14,918 nucleotides of DNA, from contig JACQFU010000312.1 in assembly GCA_016199905.1 (NCBI GenBank), positions 1 to 14,918 of the forward strand. The letters run 5' to 3'. Both the position numbers and the translations under genes were made by a program. The DNA comes from Candidatus Wallbacteria bacterium (lineage in GTDB: Bacteria; Muiribacteriota; UBA6191; JACPRK01). The notes below the pieces were generated by a model. It was not told the origin of the DNA, did not search any database, and saw only the letters and a list, made by a program, of their open reading frames with translations. Of the stretch, positions 1 to 6,364 are shown in pieces; the first letter of the stretch is position 1; each line of letters begins with the position of its first letter.

Positions 1-453
1 GCTGCCGACGGCGCGCTGGACGGCCGGGCCTTCGCCTCCGCAGTCCTGCTGACCGACCGCTCGGGCGGGCTGGTCTCGTACACCGCCGACACGCCCACAC
101 GTGAGTTTCAGGCGGCGGTCCGGCAGTTCATGGCCGACACGGTCCCCGTGGGGCCCAACAACCCGCCGACCTTGACGGGCATCTCCGTCGGAACGACGCG
201 CGCAACGACCAACCTGCCCGTGTTGCTGAGCGGGACGGGCATATCGGACCCCAATGGCGACACGCTGTCGTACCTCTGGACGGCGACCCTGAACGGCCGA
301 AACGTGGAAGTCTTCGGCCGGTTCGCTCCGTCGGCGATTCTACTGCCGCCGCTGGCTGTCGGAACGTACGACGTGCGCCTGACGGTGTGGGATCCGGGCG
401 GGCTCACGGCGCCTATCGCCGGCGCTTCCGTGCCTGTGTTTCCTGCGCCCTGA
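1..453 (+). CDS. C-terminal part of a secreted or surface protein with a PKD-like domain (5' truncated)
   Basis: Frame 1 is open from the first base to a TGA at 451-453, giving 150 visible residues, so the true start lies outside the window. The last ~100 residues form one beta-rich domain. It begins after the linker VGPNNPPTL and carries the hallmark DPNGDTLSYLWTA, then GTYDVRLTVWDPGG. This spacing is typical of PKD/Ig-like or cadherin-like repeats of extracellular proteins (established family knowledge), where such domains act as spacers or adhesion modules. The upstream ~45 visible residues (to about FQAAVRQFM) could end a preceding catalytic or structural domain that I cannot identify. 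No transmembrane anchor or sorting signal follows: the protein ends in VPVFPAP. An internal ATG at 130 is not a convincing start, because the same frame is open upstream and there is no Shine-Dalgarno sequence. Export is inferred from the domain type only. Confidence 0.75.
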   Translation, partial: AADGALDGRAFASAVLLTDRSGGLVSYTADTPTREFQAAVRQFMADTVPVGPNNPPTLTGISVGTTRATTNLPVLLSGTGISDPNGDTLSYLWTATLNGRNVEVFGRFAPSAILLPPLAVGTYDVRLTVWDPGGLTAPIAGASVPVFPAP

Positions 454-551
454 AGCTCCTAATCGGCAGTTGCCCGCAGGCGGGGCCGGGCCGGATCCGT
501 TCCGGGCAAGGGTCTTCGGCGGAAGTCAGGCGCGACCGAAGTAGGTGAGGG

Positions 552-1181
552 ATGCGCTCGCGCGTGGCCTACATTCCGATTCGTTCGATGCTCTGGCTCC
601 TGTTGGGTGTCTGGGCCGCGGCGCCGTCGGCCCTGGCCTGCTGCGGCGACGGGCCAATCCTGGGGCCACGGCCGGCGACGCCCCTCATGGAGCGCGATCC
701 GGCAGGGGGGCCGGTGGAGGTGCTGACGCTGCAGGAGGCGACGCTCTCGCCAAGGGCCGCGGCCGGGATCCGCGCGTCGTTGGCGATGCTGCCGGGGGTG
801 GGCCGGGTGGAAGTGGACGCCTCTAGAAAGCTGGCGCGGATCGGGTTCCGGGACAAGCCGGTGCCTGTGGCGGCGCTCATTGAGGCCGTCCGGCTCGCGG
901 GGGCCGGCGCGACGGCCACGCGGATGAGCCGGATCGCACTGCCGGACGCCGCCGCCAAGGGCCGCGCGCGTCAGCTGGAGGCCCGGCTCATGGCGATGCC
1001 CGCAGTCGTCGACTTCGAGCTCGAACTGGAGGGCCGCGAGGGCGTCGCCCGCGTCTGGCACGGCGCTTCGGTGACGCAGAGCGCTTTGAGAGCGGCGCTT
1101 GGGGCCCCGGTCAGTCCGGCTTGTCCGGCAGATCCTCGGGGCCGAACGACTTGGGCAGCAGCTTGCGCAGCGACACAGTGA
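552..1181 (+). CDS. Exported protein with two HMA-like (ferredoxin-fold) domains lacking metal-binding cysteines
   Basis: A 209-residue protein. The start at 552 has GGTGAGG immediately upstream (544-550), which is closer than usual; the next in-frame ATG (588) has no Shine-Dalgarno sequence. Residues 1-29 look like a signal peptide (LWLLLGVWAAAPSALA) ending just before CCGDG at 30-34. It could be cut by signal peptidase I after ALA, or be a poor lipobox. Residues ~56-120 resemble a heavy-metal-associated domain: LPGVGRVEVD, then a second strand, then VAALIEAVRLAG. The loop that normally carries CxxC has none. Residues ~138-187 look like a degenerate second copy (ARLMAMPAVVDFELELEG, then VTQSALRAALG). 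Metal binding by the usual site is therefore unlikely. The last ~23 codons overlap the 3' end of the convergent cytidine deaminase gene. The function is unknown; the HMA resemblance is a fold-level guess from sequence pattern. Confidence 0.6.
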   Translation: MRSRVAYIPIRSMLWLLLGVWAAAPSALACCGDGPILGPRPATPLMERDPAGGPVEVLTLQEATLSPRAAAGIRASLAMLPGVGRVEVDASRKLARIGFRDKPVPVAALIEAVRLAGAGATATRMSRIALPDAAAKGRARQLEARLMAMPAVVDFELELEGREGVARVWHGASVTQSALRAALGAPVSPACPADPRGRTTWAAACAATQ

Positions 1182-1542
1182 CCTTGCGGGCCCTGCCGGC
1201 CATGATGACTCGCAGATCGGGAGCGAACTCGTTCAGCGTCTGGCGGCAGGCGCCGCAGGGGGCGACGGGCTTTCCGGAGCTGCAGACGATGAGGATGGCG
1301 GCGAACGTCCGATAGCCTTCGCTGACGGCCTTGACGAGCGCGACCCGCTCGGCGCAGATGGAATGGCCATAGGCGGCGTTTTCCACGTTGCAGCCGGAGA
1401 AGACAATGCCGTCCTCGGTGAGGATGGCAGCCCCGACTCCGAACTTCGAATAGGGGTTGTAGGCCCTTTCCATGACCTCCCAGGCGCAGGCCTCCAGCCG
1501 CTTGAGGGTCGCTGGGGTTGGACCTTTCTTGGGAGAAGGCAT
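1111..1542 (-). CDS. cdd: Cytidine deaminase
   Basis: Zinc-dependent hydrolytic deamination of cytidine and deoxycytidine to uridine and deoxyuridine, a cytosolic pyrimidine-salvage enzyme. The full signature is visible: AYNPYSKFGVGAA near the N-terminus, substrate-binding NVENAAYG, CAER (zinc Cys and catalytic Glu) and PCGACRQ (two more zinc Cys). This is the three-cysteine zinc site of the small tetrameric type. The start is uncertain. An ATG at 1542 gives 143 residues, close to the family's ~130-140. An in-frame GTG at 1581 would add a low-complexity Ala/Ser/Pro stretch, and neither has a clear Shine-Dalgarno sequence. The gene follows rpsI on the same strand and probably shares its transcript. 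Its 3' end overlaps the convergent HMA-like gene by about 71 bp. The basic tail after VIMAGRARKV extends to SFGPEDLPDKPD. Confidence 0.93.
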   Translation of the reverse strand: MPSPKKGPTPATLKRLEACAWEVMERAYNPYSKFGVGAAILTEDGIVFSGCNVENAAYGHSICAERVALVKAVSEGYRTFAAILIVCSSGKPVAPCGACRQTLNEFAPDLRVIMAGRARKVTVSLRKLLPKSFGPEDLPDKPD

Positions 1543-1644
1543 GGGGGAGCCAGAGGCGGACGACGCAGGGCTGGGGGCCACGAGTGCCGCGCGGGGTCAG
1601 CCGCGATCGGTTCGGGCCGCCACAGCCCCGGTCCGGATTTCGAA

Positions 1645-2040
1645 TCAGCGCTTGCTGTACTGAGGTCGCTTGCGCGCGCCCTTGAGGCCGGGCTTCTTGC
1701 GCTCGACCATGCGGTCGTCACGCGTGAGCATGCCCGCTTTGCGGAGCACGGGTCGCAGGTTGGGATCGCAGGCCACGAGGGCGCGCGCCACGCCTTGGCG
1801 CAGGGCACCCGCCTGGCCGGAGAGACCGCCGCCGTCGACGCGAGTCACGATGCTGACCTTGTCGACTGTCTCGGTGGCCTTGAGGGGCTCGCTGGCGTAC
1901 ATCTCCCAGTCGGGGTTGTGGATGTAGTCCTTGAGGGACTTGCCGTTGACGGTGAAGCCGGTGCTGCCCGGGAAGAGGCGCACGCGCGCGGTGGACGTCT
2001 TGCGGCGGCCGACGCCCCAGAAAAACGACATGGTGCTCAT
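1645..2040 (-). CDS. rpsI: 30S ribosomal protein S9
   Basis: Small-subunit ribosomal protein whose basic C-terminal tail reaches the P-site tRNA. It is 131 residues, the normal length. The N-terminus shows FFWGVGRRKTSTARVRL, matching the universal S9 GxGRRKxxxARV block. VTRVDGGGLSGQAGALRQG corresponds to the conserved GGGxxGQAxAxxxG segment, and the tail KKPGLKGARKRPQYSKR ends in the conserved Ser-Lys-Arg. The ATG at 2040 is taken as the start; a second ATG three codons later (2031) is possible. Only a weak AGG lies upstream, which fits translational coupling to rplM, whose stop is 21 nt away. The rplM-rpsI pairing is near-universal in bacteria. The cytidine deaminase gene follows downstream. 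Confidence 0.97.
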   Translation of the reverse strand: MSTMSFFWGVGRRKTSTARVRLFPGSTGFTVNGKSLKDYIHNPDWEMYASEPLKATETVDKVSIVTRVDGGGLSGQAGALRQGVARALVACDPNLRPVLRKAGMLTRDDRMVERKKPGLKGARKRPQYSKR

Positions 2041-2061
2041 AGCCTGTACCTGATTCCTGGA

Positions 2062-2505
2062 TTACTTCCGGCGCGGATCGACGGCGATCGGCTCGGGCTT
2101 CTGGGCCGTGTGCGGGTGCTCGGCGCCCTTGTAGACGTGCATCTTGTGGAAGATGCGGTCCGCCAGCTTGTTCTTGGGGAGCATGCACTTCACGGCGTGC
2201 TCCATCACCCGCTCGGGATGCGAGGCCAGCATCTCCTTGAGGCTCTCCTTGTGCATTCCGCCCTTGTAGCCGGAGTGATTGTAGTAGAACTTCTGGGAGA
2301 GCTTGGAGCCTGTGACCGCGATCTTTTCGGCGTTGATGACGATCACGTGATCCCCGGTGTCCATATGGGGTGTGAAGGTCGGCTTGTCCTTGCCCCGCAG
2401 GATCGTGGCGACCCGGGCGGCGACCTTGCCCAGGATTTGATCCTGGCAATCGATCACGACCCAGCGAGGCTGGATCTCGGAAGCTTTTGGCAGAAAGGTT
2501 TTCAT
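2062..2505 (-). CDS. rplM: 50S ribosomal protein L13
   Basis: Early-assembling large-subunit protein. From the ATG at 2505 it is 147 residues, as expected. It opens MKTFLPKASEIQPRWVVID. The conserved core follows: ILGKVAARVATILRGKDKP, then GDHVIVINAEKIAVTGSK, then the HSGYKGG and P(E)RVMEHAVKCMLPKN blocks, and a tail with YKGAEHPHTAQKPEPI. The start is decided by the Shine-Dalgarno AGGAG (complement of 2516-2520), ten bases upstream. The open frame continues upstream to 2589 without family-like sequence, and that extension would overlap the promoter elements at 2580-2608. It heads the rplM-rpsI(-cdd) transcript. Confidence 0.97.
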   Translation of the reverse strand: MKTFLPKASEIQPRWVVIDCQDQILGKVAARVATILRGKDKPTFTPHMDTGDHVIVINAEKIAVTGSKLSQKFYYNHSGYKGGMHKESLKEMLASHPERVMEHAVKCMLPKNKLADRIFHKMHVYKGAEHPHTAQKPEPIAVDPRRK

Positions 2506-2515
2506 CTTCGAACTA

Positions 2516-2520
2516 CTCCT
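2516..2520 (-). promoter_or_regulatory. Ribosome binding site of rplM
   Basis: On the minus strand this reads AGGAG, with ten bases to the ATG at 2505. It fixes the rplM start at 2505 rather than at the end of the longer open frame (2589). Confidence 0.8.
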
Positions 2521-2579
2521 GGGTGCGGCAAACGCCGAGAAGAAGAACTCATCCCCCCACGTCGATGTCGGGAGGCGGC

Positions 2580-2608
2580 AATTTACCATGACGTGCGAAT
2601 CGAGTCAA
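2580..2608 (-). promoter_or_regulatory. Sigma70-type promoter for rplM-rpsI, overlapping the truA stop codon
   Basis: On the minus strand TTGACT (2608-2603, five of six matches to TTGACA) is followed by exactly 17 bases and TAAATT (2585-2580, four of six matches to TATAAT). The -35 box includes the truA TGA stop codon (2607-2605). Transcription would start near 2573, leaving a leader of about 68 nt before rplM. This allows the ribosomal genes to be expressed independently of truA. The call rests on the hexamers and spacing only. Confidence 0.6.
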
Positions 2609-3375
2609 TGGGTTTCTCCGCGTGGAAGCTCGAGCCGCTCGGGCGGATACCAGACGCGCACGAGGTAAAGACCCTGGGGCGCCGCGGGCTCGATGCCCCG
2701 GTCTTTGACGCGCCGCGCCAAAAGCTCGACCATCACCTCGGGCTCGGCCTGTCCCTCGCCGACGGCGATTAGCCAACCCATGATGTTACGGATCATGCCG
2801 CGGAGAAAACCGCGGGCTTCAAAGTCGGCTTGCGCGAACTCCCCCGCGCTCGAGATCTCGATACTCTCGATGGAGCGTTCCAGACGGACGGCTTCGATGG
2901 GGCGCTTGGCGAAGCTGACAAAGTTGTGGGTGCCGACCAGCAACGATGCGGCCTGCCGGACTCGGTCCCAGTCGAGCGGGCGTCGCAGGAACGTCACATA
3001 CGGTTCGAGGAAGACCGACGGCGCGAGGGTCTCGGTCATGACGTAGCGATAGGCGCGCCGCAGGGCATGGTAACGGGGGTGAAAGTCGTCGTGGACCTGG
3101 TCCAGGGATCGAATCCGAATGCCCATGGGAAGCCGACACTGCACGTTGGCGCGGATGGCCTTGAGGGGCATCTTCGTGTCGAGCGTGCAGGCGATGACCT
3201 GACCGATGGCATGGACGCCGCGGTCCGTCCGGCCGGCGCAGAAGGTCTTGATTCGGAAGCCCAGACACTTCTCCAAAGCGGCTTCGAACTCGCTCTGGAC
3301 GGTGATGCAGCCGGGCTGGACCTCGTAGCCCTGAAACCGGCTGCCGTCGTATTCGACAACGAACATCAGGCGCAT
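2605..3375 (-). CDS. truA: tRNA pseudouridine(38-40) synthase TruA
   Basis: Isomerises uridines 38-40 of the tRNA anticodon stem-loop to pseudouridine. It is 256 residues, slightly shorter than the usual ~260-270. The N-terminus VVEYDGSRFQGYEVQPG is the typical TruA opening. The catalytic motif AGRTDRGVHAIGQV places the active-site Asp at residue 51. RYHALRRAYRYVM and GTHNFVSFAK follow, then the C-terminal FLRGMIRNIMGWLIAVGEG block of the second lobe. The start at 3375 has no clear Shine-Dalgarno sequence; an ATG at 3366 is the alternative. A minus-strand TAGAAT about ten bases upstream of the ATG suggests a very short leader. The gene lies upstream of rplM-rpsI on the same strand, an order seen in many bacteria, and diverges from the subtilase gene. 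Confidence 0.96.
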   Translation of the reverse strand: MRLMFVVEYDGSRFQGYEVQPGCITVQSEFEAALEKCLGFRIKTFCAGRTDRGVHAIGQVIACTLDTKMPLKAIRANVQCRLPMGIRIRSLDQVHDDFHPRYHALRRAYRYVMTETLAPSVFLEPYVTFLRRPLDWDRVRQAASLLVGTHNFVSFAKRPIEAVRLERSIESIEISSAGEFAQADFEARGFLRGMIRNIMGWLIAVGEGQAEPEVMVELLARRVKDRGIEPAAPQGLYLVRVWYPPERLELPRGETH

Positions 3376-3385
3376 GGGATGTGAA

Positions 3386-3391
3386 ATTCTA
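3386..3391 (-). promoter_or_regulatory. Possible -10 element for truA (near-leaderless transcript)
   Basis: The minus strand reads TAGAAT, five of six matches to TATAAT. It ends ten bases before the truA ATG at 3375, so transcription would begin only a few bases before the start codon. The best -35 candidate, CTGAAA (3416-3411), is weak and 19 bases away. The absence of a Shine-Dalgarno sequence before truA fits a leaderless or near-leaderless mRNA. Confidence 0.35.
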
Positions 3392-3403
3392 CCGCTCTAT
3401 TGC

Positions 3404-3432
3404 TTGACATTTCAGGGCCATGCCTCTAGAAT
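3404..3432 (+). promoter_or_regulatory. Strong sigma70-type promoter of the subtilase gene
   Basis: A perfect TTGACA (3404-3409) and TAGAAT (3427-3432, five of six) are separated by exactly 17 bases. Transcription would start near 3439 and give a leader of about 140 nt before the ATG at 3579. The promoter overlaps the region upstream of truA, so the two divergent genes share this control region. It also shows that an in-frame ATG at 3420, inside the promoter, cannot be the protease start. Confidence 0.8.
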
Positions 3433-3492
3433 TCCGTGCTCCTGCGCCGGTGCTCGCGCGTCGAAGCGCTGCCCGCACCGAAGCCGCGAGGA

Positions 3493-3509
3493 CTGACTTG
3501 CAGAGTCAG
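3493..3509 (+). promoter_or_regulatory. Leader hairpin upstream of the subtilase gene
   Basis: CTGACT (3493-3498), loop TGCAG, AGTCAG (3504-3509): a perfect six-base-pair stem in the untranslated leader. A second stem, CCAGG (3557-3561) with CCTGG (3566-3570), abuts the Shine-Dalgarno sequence and pairs its first two G residues. A role in controlling translation or mRNA stability is inferred. Confidence 0.35.
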
Positions 3510-3578
3510 ACCAGCCAGATCGACTTAAGAGTATTCAGGTTCAAGTACCCAGTATCCCAGGCGTCCCTGGAGGAGAGT

Positions 3579-6233
3579 ATGCAAAGAGCGTTGGCTTCGG
3601 TCGTCGTCTGTAGTTTTCTGCTTTCGAGTTCGCTCGCCGCAGCCGCGGCCATCGATCCCAAGGTCCAGTCGAAGCTGGACAAAGCGGGGCCGGGCGACAG
3701 CGTGAAGGTGTTCGTCCTGTTCAAGGATGCCCCCAACTTCGACCTCGACTCGCTTTCCGCCGAAGGGACCGACGCCCACCAGAAGGCGGAGGAAGCGCTC
3801 CGTTCCAACGCACACGCGGCCCAGAAGGATTTCGATCTGGCCGTCGCCGCCGACAAAGGCGTGCGCGACCTCAAGCACTTCTGGCTCGTCAACTGCGTCA
3901 GCCTCGTCGGCTCTCCGGACGCTATCGAGAAGATCGCTGCTCGCGACGACGTGAAGGAGATCCTCCCGAACGAGCCGATCCAGCTCGAGCCCACCCGCGA
4001 GAGTCCGCTTCCCAAGGAGCTGCTGCTCCCCCGGAAGAACAAGGCCGACGTGACCTACACCTACGGTCTCAAGAAGCTGAAAATCCCGGAGCTGCGCCAG
4101 GTCTACGGGCTGGACGGTCAAGGCGTGAAGGTCGGCGTCATCGACACCGGATGCGATTTCGATCACCCCGACCTCAAGGGCAAGAACATCGCCTGGAAGG
4201 ACTTCGTCAACAACAAGCCCACCTACTATGACGATCAGGGCCACGGCACGCACGTCTGCGGCACCATCGCCGGCGGCGCCACCAGCGGTCTGGCCATCGG
4301 CGTTGCTCCCGGCGCCAGGATCGTCATCGCCAAGGCCTTCAGCTCCAGCGGCAGCGCCGAGCAGGACTGGCTCCTGGGCGCGATGCAGTGGATCACCGAT
4401 CCGGACGGCAATCCTGCGACCAACGACGCGCCTTCGATCGTGAGCAACTCCTGGGGCGGCGGCCCCGGCCGGACCGTCTTCCTCGACGCCACCAAGAACT
4501 GGGTCCGCCTTGGCATCTTCCCGAACTTCGCCGCCGGCAACTCCGGCCCCGGCGTCGGAACGGTCGGGACTCCGGGCGGCTTCCTCGAGGCCTTCGCCAT
4601 CGGCGCCACCACCTCCGAGGATTCCATCGCCGACTTCTCGAGCCGAGGCCCCGTGACCTGGGATGGCAAGACGTACATTAAGCCCGACGTCAGCGCCCCC
4701 GGCCACAACATCACCTCCGCGAAGCCGGGCGGCGGGTATCGGGACCTCTCGGGTACCTCGATGGCCACGCCTCACGTGTCTGGCCTCATCGCCCTGATGC
4801 TCCAGGCCGCTCCCGGAATGTCGATCGCTCAGATGCGCGAGCTGCTCGAGAACACCTCCGACGACCTGGGCGATCACGGCAAGGACAACACCTTCGGCGC
4901 CGGCCGCGTCAATGCGCTGGCCGCGGCCCAGATCGCCGTCAGCGGCGGCAAGGTCGTGGGCAAGCTCACCGACAGCGCCAGCGGCTCCGGCCTCAAGGGC
5001 ACCATCCGGGTCAAGGAAAACGGCTTCGTCATCCAGACCGGCGCCGACGGCAGCTTCCGCTTTGTACTGCCGGCGGGCAACTACACGCTCAAGGCCAGCT
5101 CGTTCGGTTACACCGAGTCGAGCGACGTGAGCATCGCGCTGCAGGCGCAGCACGAGACCAACGCCGACATCGCTCTCGCCCGCGCCGCCAGCGGCACGGT
5201 CTCCGGCAAGGTCGTCTCCGCGGCCACCGGCGAGGAGTTGCAGGCGAAGATCACGGTGCTCGACACCCCGCTCGATCCGGTCAGCACGACCGGAAACGGC
5301 GGCAGGTTCTCCATCAGCTTGCCCGGCGGCACCTACAAGTTCCTGGTGCGGGCCTTCGGCTACGAGCCGCTCACCAGCGGAGACGTGACGGTGGCGGCCA
5401 GCAGCTCCACGGACACAACCTTCAAGCTCGCCAAGCTGCCTCCGATCCTGATCGTCGGCGACGCCGGCGAGGCCGACTACAAGAATTACTTCGCCCAGTC
5501 GCTCGACGCGGCCGGCCAGAAGTACTCGTTCCTGTCCAGCTCCGCGCTCGCGGGCGCCACGGACATCCTCGCCCAATACTCGGTCGTCGTCTGGTACACC
5601 GGCGAGGAATACCGCGACACGCTGACCGACGCCGACCAGGCGGCCTTGACGGCCTTCCTGAAGAGCGGCGGGCGGCTGTTCTTGACCGGCCAGGACATCG
5701 GCTACGAGTTGAAGGACAAGGACTTCTACAAGAACGTCCTCAAGGCCAAGTTCGTCGCCGACGCGTCGACCAGCAAGGACGTCAGCGGCACCGGCTTCGC
5801 TTTCAAGATCGAAGGCGGCGACGGCGCCAACGACCAGCGCTACCCCGACAAGATCGAGGCGTTGGCCGGAGCCGACACCTACTTGACCTACGGTGCCGCC
5901 AACGGGCCCGCCGGTCTGAAGATCAAGAGCGACGCCAGCCGCGTCGTCTACTTGCCGTTCGGCTTCGAAGGCATCGACAGCGCCGCCAACCGCAAGGCCG
6001 TGATGGCCGACGCGATGGCGTATTTGCTGCCGACGCAGGCCCAGCGCGTGGCTCGCATTCCATTGGTGCCAAGCGAACTGCGCTCGGCCTACGCGGACCT
6101 GATGGCCCGCGAGGCGGCCGAGTTGACCGACGCCGCCGCTTCCGAGCTGGCCAAGTCCCTCAAGGGTGCCGACGCCCGCATCTACGGCAAGGTCCAGAAG
6201 GTGCTCTCCGCCCGCCGCCTGCAGGGCGAGTAA
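3579..6233 (+). CDS. Secreted subtilisin-family (S8) serine protease with two CarboxypepD-reg-like domains and a GATase-like C-terminal domain
   Basis: An extracellular endoprotease of 884 residues. The start at 3579 is set by GGAGGAG (3569-3575) and a following signal peptide (ASVVVCSFLLSSSLAAAAA). Domains in order: an I9-like propeptide (~residues 45-150, with VKVFVLFKDAPNF and DDVKEILPNEPI); an S8 catalytic domain (~180-455) with Asp189 in VGVIDTGCDF, His222 in GHGTHVCG, oxyanion Asn321 in AAGNSGPG and Ser394 in GTSMATPHVSG; two ~80-residue carboxypeptidase-regulatory-like beta-sandwiches (~460-635, each with GxxxG...FxxxLPxGxY and FGY); a glutamine-amidotransferase/ThuA-like domain starting PPILIVGDAGEADY (~640-830); and a helical Lys/Ala tail. 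The full triad is present, so it is probably active. It is monocistronic, with its own promoter and terminator. The substrate is unknown. Homology at family level is secure; the labels for the C-terminal domains are less so. Confidence 0.95.
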   Translation: MQRALASVVVCSFLLSSSLAAAAAIDPKVQSKLDKAGPGDSVKVFVLFKDAPNFDLDSLSAEGTDAHQKAEEALRSNAHAAQKDFDLAVAADKGVRDLKHFWLVNCVSLVGSPDAIEKIAARDDVKEILPNEPIQLEPTRESPLPKELLLPRKNKADVTYTYGLKKLKIPELRQVYGLDGQGVKVGVIDTGCDFDHPDLKGKNIAWKDFVNNKPTYYDDQGHGTHVCGTIAGGATSGLAIGVAPGARIVIAKAFSSSGSAEQDWLLGAMQWITDPDGNPATNDAPSIVSNSWGGGPGRTVFLDATKNWVRLGIFPNFAAGNSGPGVGTVGTPGGFLEAFAIGATTSEDSIADFSSRGPVTWDGKTYIKPDVSAPGHNITSAKPGGGYRDLSGTSMATPHVSGLIALMLQAAPGMSIAQMRELLENTSDDLGDHGKDNTFGAGRVNALAAAQIAVSGGKVVGKLTDSASGSGLKGTIRVKENGFVIQTGADGSFRFVLPAGNYTLKASSFGYTESSDVSIALQAQHETNADIALARAASGTVSGKVVSAATGEELQAKITVLDTPLDPVSTTGNGGRFSISLPGGTYKFLVRAFGYEPLTSGDVTVAASSSTDTTFKLAKLPPILIVGDAGEADYKNYFAQSLDAAGQKYSFLSSSALAGATDILAQYSVVVWYTGEEYRDTLTDADQAALTAFLKSGGRLFLTGQDIGYELKDKDFYKNVLKAKFVADASTSKDVSGTGFAFKIEGGDGANDQRYPDKIEALAGADTYLTYGAANGPAGLKIKSDASRVVYLPFGFEGIDSAANRKAVMADAMAYLLPTQAQRVARIPLVPSELRSAYADLMAREAAELTDAAASELAKSLKGADARIYGKVQKVLSARRLQGE

Positions 6234-6257
6234 GACCCCTCGATAACCCCGCGATTC

Positions 6258-6294
6258 AGCCGCCTCGAGGAGCGATCCTCGGGGCGGCTTTTCC
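6258..6294 (+). terminator. Intrinsic terminator after the subtilase gene
   Basis: A 13-base-pair stem (6258-6270 with 6277-6289, one G-U pair) with the six-base loop AGCGAT, followed by TTTTCCTT. It lies 24 bases after the protease stop codon and separates that gene from the glycosyltransferase operon. Confidence 0.9.
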
Positions 6295-6339
6295 TTGGGG
6301 CGCCGGCGCCTAGGATGCCCCATGCCGACGAAGCTCGCG

Positions 6340-6348
6340 TGCTAAACT
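6340..6348 (+). promoter_or_regulatory. Possible extended -10 promoter of the glycosyltransferase/pilin operon
   Basis: TGCTAAACT fits the extended -10 pattern TGnTAnnnT. It lies 16 bases before the glycosyltransferase ATG at 6365 and just after a strong terminator, where a new promoter is expected. No -35 box is visible at the usual distance. The implied leader is very short, and no Shine-Dalgarno sequence precedes the ATG. Confidence 0.35.
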
Positions 6349-6364
6349 CCCCCGCGTCCGGCCC

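Noticed and set aside
470..509. TTGCCCG/CGGGCAA inverted repeat as a terminator after the first gene
   Set aside because: The seven-base arms are separated by 26 bases and there is no T-run. Such a repeat is expected by chance in this GC-rich sequence.
2506..2589. N-terminal extension of rplM to 2589
   Set aside because: No L13-like residues precede MKTFLPK, and the extension overlaps the -10 and spacer of the promoter. The Shine-Dalgarno sequence fits the start at 2505.
1099..2772. 557-codon open frame on the plus strand across cdd, rpsI, rplM and truA
   Set aside because: It lies opposite four certain genes, crosses their intergenic regions, and its translation has no domain signal. It is an antisense shadow caused by high GC.
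3420..3578. Upstream in-frame extension of the protease to an ATG at 3420
   Set aside because: That ATG lies between the -35 and -10 boxes of the promoter, and the extension lacks a signal peptide. The ATG at 3579 has GGAGGAG and a signal peptide.
3525..6323. 932-codon open frame on the minus strand opposite the protease gene
   Set aside because: It is a GC-rich shadow of the subtilase reading frame: low-complexity Val/Gly/Leu/Asp content, no recognisable domain, and it runs through the terminator and promoter regions of the real gene.
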